From NCBI RefSeq assembly GCF_019192735.1, contig NZ_JAHTKP010000001.1:310001-374000 (forward strand): a stretch of DNA of 64,000 nt, written 5' to 3'. Positions 1 through 7,087 of this stretch are shown one piece after another. The notes under the pieces are model-generated. The model was not told the DNA's origin, made no database searches, and saw only the letters and a program-made list of their open reading frames with translations. This DNA comes from Kitasatospora aureofaciens (GTDB taxonomy: Bacteria; Actinomycetota; Actinomycetes; Streptomycetales; Streptomycetaceae). Every line of letters starts with the position of its first letter. The stretch's first letter is position 1. A program made the position numbers and the translations under genes.

Positions 1-523
1 TCAAGTCCATCTCACTGATGCCGAGTTCGGCCAGAACTGCACGGACCACGACGAGCGCCGGCGCGAGATCGGCCGGTGTGGCAGCCGCCGTCTCCACCTC
101 GATGAACGTGGCGTCGTCCAACTCGGGAACGCGCACGAGGGTGGCGAGCACCTGATGGCCATCGCGTTCGAAGGCGTAGTTGCGGCACCGCTTCTCGAAC
201 GCGATGCGCGCTGTGAAGCCCAAGCCCCGGATGATCTCGTGCGCGGCATCGGCGTCCTCGACGCGGGTCTCGGCCTCCGGCTTCGACCCGGACGCCTCGT
301 CCACCCGGGCTCCCTTGTACGTGAGCACCGTGCGCGTGTCGTCCGGGCCGTGCACAATGCGGATCCGCAGCTCACGGTCGCCGCCCATGAGGCTGCCGTC
401 CGGCGCGTCGTAGTAAGTGTCCTGGTAGACCTCGGCGCGGCCGACACCATACCGGTCCTCCAACTGCTTGAGCACGCCTTCCGGGTCGCGCACGACCGCC
501 TTGAGCTCCGCTTCGATCGCCAT
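1..523 (-). CDS. CYTH-domain protein, class IV adenylate cyclase-like (3' end cut by window)
   Basis: The frame begins MAIEAELKA and carries the ExExK signature (E-A-E-L-K) that binds triphosphate in CYTH enzymes, followed by charged beta-strands (RELRIRIV, TVLTYKG, RIAFEKR, FIEVE) typical of the CYTH tunnel fold. About 174 residues are visible, close to the usual 180, so only the last few residues are lost. Family members include class IV adenylate cyclases (CyaB) and thiamine or inorganic triphosphatases; the sequence does not tell which reaction is catalysed. A strong ribosome site (GGAGGGAACAGG) precedes the ATG and lies inside the end of the upstream methyltransferase gene, so the two are probably cotranscribed. 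The assignment to CYTH is firm, the exact substrate is inferred. Confidence 0.8.
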   Translation of the reverse strand, partial: MAIEAELKAVVRDPEGVLKQLEDRYGVGRAEVYQDTYYDAPDGSLMGGDRELRIRIVHGPDDTRTVLTYKGARVDEASGSKPEAETRVEDADAAHEIIRGLGFTARIAFEKRCRNYAFERDGHQVLATLVRVPELDDATFIEVETAAATPADLAPALVVVRAVLAELGISEMDL

Positions 524-542
524 CCCTGTTCCCTCCGCCAGA

Positions 543-1487
543 TCACGCGCTCAGCGCTGTCCACCGTGACATCGAACTGCCGACGCCAGCCCCGATACAG
601 GGGGCCGTGCGGGGTGGGCGGCACCTTCTGCGCCCGTCGCCGCTCTGTGCAGGTCCAGCTGCGTTGTGGCTGGTCGGATGGGGTTTACGAGTGGAGTGGG
701 TCCGCCTTTCCCCGTCCCCGTCATCGCCGGCGACGAGCAGTCGGTAGCCGTAGTCGACGCTGTCGCGGGCGAGCAGGTCCGCATGGCGGCGCCCCCAGGA
801 TCCGGAGTCGAGGTCCGCGCGTAGTCTGACGATCGCCGGTTCGACGATGTCGGCCGGCAGTTGGGCGAAGGTGGAACTGGCCTGCCGTACGACGGGGTCC
901 AGGAAGTGTTCGGGGCGGCGCCAGTAGGCGATCTGGAAGCCGTCGGTGAAATCATGGGGAATCGGGAACGGGAGCACGGTGTGCGCACCGAGCGCGTCGG
1001 CCACCTTCGACAGCGGCGTGAACCGGGCATTTTCCATGTCGCGGATCTGCGGCAGGTAGTCGCTGATCATCCACAGCTCCGGGCGGTGGTCCGGATCCCA
1101 GGTGAAGACCACCTGGCGCCGGGAAACGCGGCGCAGTTCCCGCAACCCTCGCGCCGGGTCGGACCAGTGGTGCACGGTCATCACGGCCATGGCCGCATCG
1201 AACGCCAGATCGGGGAAGGGGAGTTCCTCGGCGAAGGCCCGTACCTTCGTCGGGCCGGGGTGCTGGTCGAGCATGACCTGGGACGGGTCGACCGCGGTGA
1301 CCTCGGCGTCCGGCGGTTCGTAGGAGCCGGCTCCCGCGCCCACGTTGACCACGGTGCGGGCGCCGGCCAGCGCCTGATGGATCAGCGCGGCCAGCCGGGG
1401 GTCGGGGCGGCGGGTCTGCCGGTAGCCGATCCCGATCGAGTCGTAGACGGGTGGGGTTCCGTCGGTGTTGACGGGAAGATCGGTCAT
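543..1487 (-). CDS. class I SAM-dependent methyltransferase
   Basis: This 314-aa protein has the Rossmann-type methyltransferase core. Motif I is VVNVGAGAGSYEP near residue 47, the acidic ribose-binding residue follows in AVDPSQ, and AAMAVMTVHHW matches the post-II region. It belongs to the UbiE/ArsM-like small-molecule methyltransferases; the acceptor is unknown. The start is supported by GGAGG placed 5 bases before the ATG. The last 70 residues are rich in Arg, Pro and Ser and do not look like folded protein. They may be a disordered tail, or a frameshift may have removed the normal stop soon after DYGYRLLVAG. The gene lies just upstream of the CYTH gene and downstream of the prenyltransferase gene, all on the same strand. 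Confidence 0.82.
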   Translation of the reverse strand: MTDLPVNTDGTPPVYDSIGIGYRQTRRPDPRLAALIHQALAGARTVVNVGAGAGSYEPPDAEVTAVDPSQVMLDQHPGPTKVRAFAEELPFPDLAFDAAMAVMTVHHWSDPARGLRELRRVSRRQVVFTWDPDHRPELWMISDYLPQIRDMENARFTPLSKVADALGAHTVLPFPIPHDFTDGFQIAYWRRPEHFLDPVVRQASSTFAQLPADIVEPAIVRLRADLDSGSWGRRHADLLARDSVDYGYRLLVAGDDGDGERRTHSTRKPHPTSHNAAGPAQSGDGRRRCRPPRTAPCIGAGVGSSMSRWTALSA

Positions 1488-1538
1488 CGTTCCTCCGGGT
1501 GTGGATCTGACGAGTGGTCGGTGGACGCTCTGGCCGTC

Positions 1539-2309
1539 TCAGCCGCCGTAGCGCCGCTGCCTGGCGGCGAAGCTGCGTACGGCGCGGAGGAAGTCGACCT
1601 CGCGGAACGCGGGCCAGTAGGCCTCGCAGAAGTACAGCTCCGAGTAGGCGCTCTGCCAGAGCAGGAAGTTCGACAGCCGTTGCTCGCCGCTGGTGCGGAT
1701 GACCAGGTCGGGATCGGGCCGGCCGGCGGTGTAGAGATGCGGGGCGATGTCGTCGACGGTCAGGGTGTCGGCGACGTCGGTCAGTGACTCGCCGGCTTCG
1801 GCTCGCGCGTACATCAGCTCGCGTACGGCCTCGATGACCTCCTGACGGCCGCCGTAGCCGACGGCCAGGGTGACGTGGGCGCCGGTGGTGCAGGTGCGGG
1901 TGGTCTCGACGGCCTCCTTGAGGGCACGGGCGGTGCTGTCGGGCAGTGCGTCGGTCATTCCGGCGAGGTGGACCTGCCAGCGGGCGTCCGGGCGGGTGAG
2001 GCGGTCGGCGACCACCTGCTCGATCAGCCGCATCAGGTAGGCGACTTCGGTGTCGTCGCGACGCTGGAGGTTCTCGGTCGAACAGAGGAAGACGGTGACG
2101 TGTCTGATCCTCAGGGCTTCGCACCAGGAGAGCACCTCCTCGACGTGTTCGGCGCCCACCTTGTGCCCGAGGCTGGGGTTGGCCATGCCCATCTGCCGGG
2201 CCCAACGGCGGTTGCCGTCCATGATCAGTCCGACATGCCGGGGCAGTGGGCCCGCCATGACCTCGCGTCGCAGGCGGCGGGTGTAGAGCGTGCGGAGCGG
2301 ATCAGGCAC
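1539..2309 (-). CDS. uppS: isoprenyl transferase (cis-prenyl diphosphate synthase)
   Basis: A roughly 256-aa cis-prenyltransferase that condenses isopentenyl diphosphate units to make long-chain polyprenyl diphosphates, the carrier lipids for cell wall synthesis. The signature GLIMDGNRRWAR near the start holds the catalytic Asp that binds the allylic diphosphate through magnesium. RTSGEQRLSNFLLWQSAY and ELYF near the C-terminus form the isopentenyl-diphosphate site. The protein is the usual family length when translation begins at the GTG at 2309, giving MPDPLRTLYTRRL; a GTG at 2315 is an alternative. Streptomycetes usually have more than one such enzyme, and nothing here shows whether this is the essential copy. 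A methyltransferase gene follows 51 bases downstream. Confidence 0.9.
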   Translation of the reverse strand: MPDPLRTLYTRRLRREVMAGPLPRHVGLIMDGNRRWARQMGMANPSLGHKVGAEHVEEVLSWCEALRIRHVTVFLCSTENLQRRDDTEVAYLMRLIEQVVADRLTRPDARWQVHLAGMTDALPDSTARALKEAVETTRTCTTGAHVTLAVGYGGRQEVIEAVRELMYARAEAGESLTDVADTLTVDDIAPHLYTAGRPDPDLVIRTSGEQRLSNFLLWQSAYSELYFCEAYWPAFREVDFLRAVRSFAARQRRYGG

Positions 2310-2377
2310 GAGCACCGTCCAAGTAGTCGGGGGATCGCCAGTGCAGGCGGGTCCGAGTTCGCGTGAGGTACCGCAGC

Positions 2378-3166
2378 TCAGTCGGCCGGCGGCTGGTCGC
2401 GCATGTCGCGCAGGGTGCCCGCGCACACCGCCGTGAGCAGCAGCAGGCCCGCGCCGATGCCGGCGCCGAGCAGGTGGAACCCGTCACCGGTGACCGAGAC
2501 GCCGAGGATGGTCGCGCCGCCGGTGGCGCTGGCGCCGGCGAGGGTCCAGACGCCGGCCCGGAGGCGGCCGGTGCCCGGCGGCACGACGGCATCCGCGCCG
2601 ACGCCGGTGAAGATGCGGGGGATCTGGATCGTGCCGAGGCCGAGGGCGATCCACCAGGCGGCGACCACGGCGGTGCACAGGGTGGGCGGCGAGGCGTCCG
2701 CGTCGACGCCACTGTGCACCAGGACGACCACGGCGGCGCCAAGGACCGTCGGTACGGCGAGGCGGCGGACCGCCCAGCCCAGAAGCGTGATCGCGGCGCC
2801 CAGCGTGGGCCGGGGCCGGGGGGCGACCAGGGCGATGCCGATTAGCAGCAGGGTGGTGCAGCCGTGCATGACCCCGTCCCGGATGCCGTCGGCGGGCAGC
2901 GGGTCGGCTTGTTCGGCGGCCAGGTGGCCGAGGAACCAGGCGGCGAGGGCGACCGTGATGCCCATGGTGGCCACCCGCCGCTGGCGCTGCGCCGGGGAGT
3001 CGGCGGGCCAGACCACCGGGTGCAGCCACATGTCCACGATGCCCGCGATCAGGTTGGGCCAGGACTTCCAGCCCGCACCCCGGGCCTCATCCTCCACCAG
3101 CGAACCCCAGCGCTCGCGGAAGGCGTCCGGGTAGAGCCTGACCAGGCTTCGGGCGACGACGCTCAC
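2378..3166 (-). CDS. multi-pass membrane protein, PadR-linked
   Basis: A 262-aa protein of unknown function. A soluble N-terminus (SLVRLYPDAFRERWGSLVEDEARG) resembles the opening of integral membrane proteins that are encoded directly after PadR regulators in actinomycetes. About six hydrophobic segments follow, with a small soluble loop after the second. The GTG start overlaps the stop of the padR gene in a GTGA junction, so the two are translationally coupled. By analogy with other padR-membrane protein pairs it probably acts in export or in the stress response sensed by the regulator, but this is inference only. Confidence 0.75.
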   Translation of the reverse strand: MSVVARSLVRLYPDAFRERWGSLVEDEARGAGWKSWPNLIAGIVDMWLHPVVWPADSPAQRQRRVATMGITVALAAWFLGHLAAEQADPLPADGIRDGVMHGCTTLLLIGIALVAPRPRPTLGAAITLLGWAVRRLAVPTVLGAAVVVLVHSGVDADASPPTLCTAVVAAWWIALGLGTIQIPRIFTGVGADAVVPPGTGRLRAGVWTLAGASATGGATILGVSVTGDGFHLLGAGIGAGLLLLTAVCAGTLRDMRDQPPAD

Positions 3167-3462
3167 GCGAGGTTCACCCCCAGACGCCGCAGTCCCGCGT
3201 TCGCGACGTGGGCCATGGCCCGCAGCTCACGTTCCAGCACCTCGCGGCCACGGGGCGTCAGCCGTACCGGGCGCTGACGGCCCTGCCCGTCGAGCGGCTC
3301 GATCAACCGCTTCGACTCCAGCCTGGCCAACGCCCCGTACAGGCTGCCGGGCCCCAGCCGCTCTCCGGTCAGCTCCTCGATCGCCGTGTTGATGGCGTAT
3401 CCGTGCAGCGGCCCGTCGGCCAGCGCGCAAAGCACCAGCGTCTGGGCATCGTTGGCTTGCAT
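3163..3462 (-). CDS. PadR family transcriptional regulator
   Basis: A short, 99-aa PadR protein. The winged-helix signature is clear: TLVLCALADGPLHGYAINTAIEE, then GPGSLYGALARLESKRLIEPL, then RPVRLTPRGREVLERELRAM. These regulators usually repress their own operon and a neighbouring transporter or membrane gene and respond to phenolics or drugs. The start was placed at ATG 3462; starting at 3504 would run the protein into the repeat-rich promoter. It is coupled to the membrane protein gene downstream and diverges from another membrane protein gene at 3547. Four phased direct repeats in the intervening DNA are a likely target. Confidence 0.88.
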   Translation of the reverse strand: MQANDAQTLVLCALADGPLHGYAINTAIEELTGERLGPGSLYGALARLESKRLIEPLDGQGRQRPVRLTPRGREVLERELRAMAHVANAGLRRLGVNLA

Positions 3463-3492
3463 GATGCCCCTCTCGTTCTGACGGAGCACCAT

Positions 3493-3538
3493 ACTACGCA
3501 CCATGAACTACGCGCCACGTACTACGTGATGTGTACTA
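3493..3538. promoter_or_regulatory. four ACTA(C) direct repeats at exact 14-bp spacing
   Basis: ACTA occurs at 3493, 3507, 3521 and 3535. The first three are ACTACG and share similar following bases. The array lies between padR and the divergent membrane protein gene, only 9 bases before the latter's start. It is probably a regulator-binding array. Confidence 0.6.
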
Positions 3539-3546
3539 TCGCCGCC

Positions 3547-4566
3547 ATGCGCGACGACATGACGAACGATCATCTGGAAGTCGGGCACCCCGCCCGGCCG
3601 GTCGCGGCCGCGGCGCTGTGGACGTCCGCCGCGGGCGCCGCCGCCTTCACCGTGTTCGCCTACCTGACGACACAGGTGCACGCGGTACGGGCGGGCAGCC
3701 CCTGGCAGGACGATCCGTTCGACACTGTGGTGACCTTCACGCTCTTCTTCGTCCCGCTGCTCGTCGCGCTCGGCGCGGTGCGGGCGCTGCTGTGCCGCCG
3801 AGACCGGCCGCTGCCGCGCTACCGGGTCGAGCAGGTGCTGCGGACCGCCCTGGTCTGCACACTGCTCGTCGCCGCCACGCTCGCCGCCGACTGGGCGGCA
3901 GTGGCCGCGCGGGCGGACCGTGAGCTCTGGAACAACGGCACCCCCTGGCTGGTCGCGTCCCTGCTGCCGCTCACCGGGGTGACGGCCGCAGGCCTGCTGC
4001 TGCACCGCCGGACGGTCCGCCTGCTACCGGGAACGGCGCGCGGGCGCGGGGACTGGCTGGACGACGTCGTGCCCTTGGTGAACATGCTCACCGGCCGTCA
4101 CTCGCGCGTGGGGCGCAAACTCGCCGTTCTGATCGGCCACAGCAACGTTCTCGGCTTCGTCCGCAGCCGTTTCACCGCGCTCGCCGCGGCGGCAGCCCTC
4201 GCCGCCGGCCTGCTGGTCGCCACAGGGCTGGCATCCGGCGAGGGCTGGCCCGGGATGCTGCTCTTCTCCGTGGAGACCACCGTGTTCGCGTGCGGCACCT
4301 TCGCCTTCGTGGTGATCTGCAATGGCGCCCTGCGGTTCGCCGCACCCCCGCCCACGTCGAGGGTGCGACGGGCCGCCCGGATCGCGACCACCACGGGGGC
4401 GTTGGCGTTGCCGATCTCGTTGGCATTGCGGGACACCATCTGGCAGCTACTCGGGCTCGGCAACCAGACCGACTCCCTCGGGCAATGGGCGGTCGTCACG
4501 CTCGCCGGTGCGCTGCTGACGGGCGCGCTCACCTTCAGCGTGGTGGCGCTTGGAACCAAGGAGTGA
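3547..4566 (+). CDS. multi-pass membrane protein of unknown function
   Basis: A 339-aa protein with about seven hydrophobic segments (for example AALWTSAAGAAAFTVFAYL, FTLFFVPLLVALGAVRALL, VLRTALVCTLLVAATLAA, LVASLLPLTGVTAAGLLL, and three more after residue 195). I do not recognise a family. ATG 3547 is the natural start because it follows the four-repeat promoter array closely; transcripts may be nearly leaderless. The gene diverges from the PadR operon and is likely part of the same regulon. It converges on the superoxide dismutase gene, and a GC-rich hairpin separates the two. Confidence 0.65.
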   Translation: MRDDMTNDHLEVGHPARPVAAAALWTSAAGAAAFTVFAYLTTQVHAVRAGSPWQDDPFDTVVTFTLFFVPLLVALGAVRALLCRRDRPLPRYRVEQVLRTALVCTLLVAATLAADWAAVAARADRELWNNGTPWLVASLLPLTGVTAAGLLLHRRTVRLLPGTARGRGDWLDDVVPLVNMLTGRHSRVGRKLAVLIGHSNVLGFVRSRFTALAAAAALAAGLLVATGLASGEGWPGMLLFSVETTVFACGTFAFVVICNGALRFAAPPPTSRVRRAARIATTTGALALPISLALRDTIWQLLGLGNQTDSLGQWAVVTLAGALLTGALTFSVVALGTKE

Positions 4567-4614
4567 CCAGTGTGAGTCGGTTCTCTGAACGTGGCCCCTG
4601 CGATGAGCAGCAGT

Positions 4615-4646
4615 CGGCCCCGGACCGCCCGACCGGGCCGGGGCCG
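4615..4646. terminator. GC hairpin between convergent genes
   Basis: CGGCCCCGG (4615-4623) pairs with CCGGGGCCG (4638-4646) across a 14-base loop. It lies just past the stops of the membrane protein gene and of sodF, so it could terminate both. Confidence 0.5.
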
Positions 4647-4664
4647 TTCACCTGGTCCGGGGGG

Positions 4665-5267
4665 TCAGGCGGTCTTGGCGGCCACGAAGCGGGACTGGAC
4701 GTCCTGCCAGTTGACGACGTCCCAGAGCTTCTCGACGTAGTCGGGGCGGACGCTGCGGTACTGCAGGTAGTAGGCGTGCTCCCAGGCGTCGAAGGCGAGC
4801 AGCGGGGTGGTGCCCTGGCCGACGTTGCCGTGGTGGTCGTAGACCTGCTCGACGATCAGGCGCTTGCCGAGCGGCTCCCAGGACAGGATGCCCCAGCCGG
4901 AGCCCTGGACGCCGGCGGTGGCGGTGGTGAGCTGCTTCTTGAACGCCTCGAAGCTGCCGAAGTGCTCGGTGATGACGTCGGCCAGCTCGCCCTCGGGGCG
5001 GTCGCCGCCCTCCGGGGAGAGGTTCTGCCAGAACAGCGAGTGCAGCACGTGGCCGGACAGGTGGAAGGCGAAGGTCTTCTGCAGGCCGACCAGGCCGCCG
5101 AACTGCTCCTTGTCGCGCGCCTCGGCCAGCTGCTCCAGAGTGTCGTTCGCACCCTTGACGTAGGCGGCGTGGTGCTTGGAGTGGTGCAGCTCCAGGATCT
5201 CGGCCGACATCGCCCGCTCCAGCGCGGAGTAGTCGTACGGCAGGTCGGGAAGCGTGTAGGTGCCCAT
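4665..5267 (-). CDS. sodF: superoxide dismutase, Fe type
   Basis: A 200-aa iron/manganese-type superoxide dismutase that converts superoxide to peroxide and oxygen in the cytoplasm. Metal ligands are visible: a His in [11 protein letters not shown], a His in [13 protein letters not shown], and the Asp and His of [12 protein letters not shown]. Length and sequence match streptomycete SodF, the iron enzyme made when nickel is scarce and the nickel enzyme SodN cannot be loaded. A Nur box about 58 bases upstream supports that regulation. Metal preference is inferred from similarity to SodF rather than from a single decisive residue. Confidence 0.93.
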   Translation of the reverse strand: MGTYTLPDLPYDYSALERAMSAEILELHHSKHHAAYVKGANDTLEQLAEARDKEQFGGLVGLQKTFAFHLSGHVLHSLFWQNLSPEGGDRPEGELADVITEHFGSFEAFKKQLTTATAGVQGSGWGILSWEPLGKRLIVEQVYDHHGNVGQGTTPLLAFDAWEHAYYLQYRSVRPDYVEKLWDVVNWQDVQSRFVAAKTA

Positions 5268-5324
5268 CAGGACACGGCCCCTTTCGGCGGGTTGGACGTT
5301 GGCGATCGTGCCGGGACAACACTA

Positions 5325-5341
5325 TTGCGTATGAGTTGCAA
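5325..5341 (-). promoter_or_regulatory. Nur box upstream of sodF
   Basis: TTGCGT-ATGAG-TTGCAA matches the established streptomycete Nur consensus tTGCaa-N5-ttGCAA with two mismatches in one half. Nickel-bound Nur represses sodF in Streptomyces coelicolor; the position here fits that role. Confidence 0.75.
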
Positions 5342-5424
5342 GAACGATGCATGGGCTCCTGCTTATTCCTCACATCCCGTCGGGCACAATGGTCGCCAGT
5401 TCGCGTAATGGGTGATGAGGGTGA

Positions 5425-6495
5425 GTGGCTGTGACAGGATCGCCGGTGGTGGTACTCGGGATCGAGTCCTCGTGCGACGAGACCGGCGCGGGCCTGGTCC
5501 GCGACGGGCAACTGCTCGGGCAGGCGGTGGCGTCGAGCATGGACGAGCACGCCCGCTACGGCGGGGTGGTGCCCGAGATCGCCGCCCGCGCGCACGTTCA
5601 CGCGATGGCGCCGGTGGTCCGCGAGGCCCTCGACCGAGCCGGGCTCGCCCTCGCCGACGTCGGCGCCGTCGCCGTGACCACCGGCCCTGGGCTCGCCGGC
5701 GCCCTCCAGGTCGGCGTGGCCGCTGCCAAGAGCTACGCGTTCTCGCTCGGCGTCCCGCTCTACGGCGTGCACCACCTCGCCGGGCACGTCGCCGCCGCGA
5801 CGCTCGACGGCGGGCCGCTGCCGAACCCGTGCGTGGTGCTCATCGTCTCCGGCGGCCACACCTCGCTGCTGCTCGTCCGCGACCTCGCCCGCGACCCGAT
5901 CGCCCACCTCGGCGACACCCTGGACGACGCGGCCGGCGAGTGCTTCGACAAGGTCGCCCGCGTCCTGGGCCTCCCCTACCCCGGCGGGCCCGCCATCGAC
6001 CGCGCGGCCCGGGACGGCGACCCGGCCGCCGTCCGGCTCCCGCGCCCGCTCACCGGGCCCCATGACGATCCGTACGCGTTCTCGTTCTCCGGGCTCAAGA
6101 CCGCCGCCGCCCGCTGGGTCGAGGCGCAGCGCGCACCGTACGTCCCGGACGCGGCCGCCGCTCTCCAGGAGGCGATCGCGGACGTGCTGACCCGCAAGGC
6201 GGTGCGGGCCTGCACCGACCACGGGATCGGCACGCTGGTGGTGGTCGGCGGGGTCGCGGCCAACTCCCGGGTGCGGGCGCTGGCCGAGCAGCGCTGCGCG
6301 GCGGCCGGGATCGCGCTGCGGGTGCCGCCGCTGCGGCTCTGCACGGACAACGGGGCGATGGTCGCGGCGATCGGCGATCTGCTGGTCAGGGCGGGTGCCG
6401 AGCCCGCACCGGCCGAGCTGTCGGTGGACCCGTCGGCTCCGCTGGAGTACGCGGCGCTGACGCCGCGCCCGGTCAGCCCTCAGCCGTCCCGGTGA
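5425..6495 (+). CDS. tsaD: tRNA N6-adenosine threonylcarbamoyltransferase, stand-alone copy
   Basis: A 356-aa ASKHA-fold protein that transfers the threonylcarbamoyl group to A37 of ANN-decoding tRNAs. The family pattern is complete: [13 protein letters not shown] near the start, [13 protein letters not shown] with metal-binding His-x3-His (HVHAM), [26 protein letters not shown], and [13 protein letters not shown] followed by [12 protein letters not shown] 5425 is chosen because GATGAGG lies just before it. In streptomycetes tsaD is normally inside an alr-tsaE-tsaB-rimI-tsaD cluster. Here it stands alone between sodF and a DUF5990 gene, so it may be a second paralogue. Its last 23 bases overlap the convergent gene. 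Confidence 0.88.
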   Translation: MAVTGSPVVVLGIESSCDETGAGLVRDGQLLGQAVASSMDEHARYGGVVPEIAARAHVHAMAPVVREALDRAGLALADVGAVAVTTGPGLAGALQVGVAAAKSYAFSLGVPLYGVHHLAGHVAAATLDGGPLPNPCVVLIVSGGHTSLLLVRDLARDPIAHLGDTLDDAAGECFDKVARVLGLPYPGGPAIDRAARDGDPAAVRLPRPLTGPHDDPYAFSFSGLKTAAARWVEAQRAPYVPDAAAALQEAIADVLTRKAVRACTDHGIGTLVVVGGVAANSRVRALAEQRCAAAGIALRVPPLRLCTDNGAMVAAIGDLLVRAGAEPAPAELSVDPSAPLEYAALTPRPVSPQPSR

Positions 6496-6928
6496 CCAGC
6501 GGCGGCCGGACGGCGGCGCACAGCGGGTGGCCCTTGGCGTCCGTCAGGCCCAGCCGGGCCACCAGCAGGCCGGTGCCCATGGCCGCCTCGGCGGTCTCCC
6601 GGTCGATCTCCTCCAGGAGCAGCTTCGCGCGGCGGAACAGCGTGAAGTCCGCGCCGCTGACCCAGTTGAGGTAGACGAACCGCCCGCCCGGGCCGCCCTG
6701 CACGTACCGGCCGGTGATGTCCACGCCGGTCGGGGTCGGCTTCGCGGTGCACTCCAGCGTCCACTTCGCGTGCGGCGCGTCACCGGGCTGCGGGTCCAGC
6801 AACTCGTCCCGTTTGGCGCGGCGTTGGACGGCGACGTGGATGTCCCGGTACCCCGGGAAGCCCGGCCCGGCGCCACACTCGCGACCGGGCAGGTCGACGG
6901 CCTCGATCCTGAGCTGCATGCCGGTCAT
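6473..6928 (-). CDS. DUF5990-like protein
   Basis: A 151-aa protein starting [18 protein letters not shown]. It resembles the small actinobacterial DUF5990 family: an N-terminal strand with LPGR, then a central [25 protein letters not shown] block. No catalytic motif is visible and the function is unknown. ATG 6928 is preceded by AGAGGAG, and this ribosome site lies inside a short upstream ORF with which it shares an ATGA junction. The stop overlaps the end of tsaD on the other strand. Confidence 0.6.
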   Translation of the reverse strand: MTGMQLRIEAVDLPGRECGAGPGFPGYRDIHVAVQRRAKRDELLDPQPGDAPHAKWTLECTAKPTPTGVDITGRYVQGGPGGRFVYLNWVSGADFTLFRRAKLLLEEIDRETAEAAMGTGLLVARLGLTDAKGHPLCAAVRPPLVTGTAEG

Positions 6929-7011
6929 CCCGTCTGCTCCTCTCGCCACTGCCGCACGGCACGGACGATATCCTGGCCGATCCGGTCCAGGAACTCGGCC
7001 GCGTCGCCCAT
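6925..7011 (-). CDS. 28-aa ORF coupled to DUF5990 gene (tentative)
   Basis: ATG 7011 opens a 28-codon frame (MGDAAEFLDRIGQDIV and on) ending in a TGA that overlaps the next gene's ATG. The peptide would form an amphipathic helix. It lacks a clear ribosome site and could instead be the preserved 3' end of a decayed gene, since the frame stays open upstream. Confidence 0.3.
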   Translation of the reverse strand: MGDAAEFLDRIGQDIVRAVRQWREEQTG

Positions 7012-7087
7012 CCGGGCGAGACCGGTTCGCCCACCACCACCTGGGACTACCTGGGGGCGGCGAACCAGCAGTGGGGCCTGGTCTACC

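Noticed and set aside
3463..3504. Upstream padR start at 3504
   Set aside because: It runs into the phased repeats in the promoter and adds residues unlike PadR proteins.
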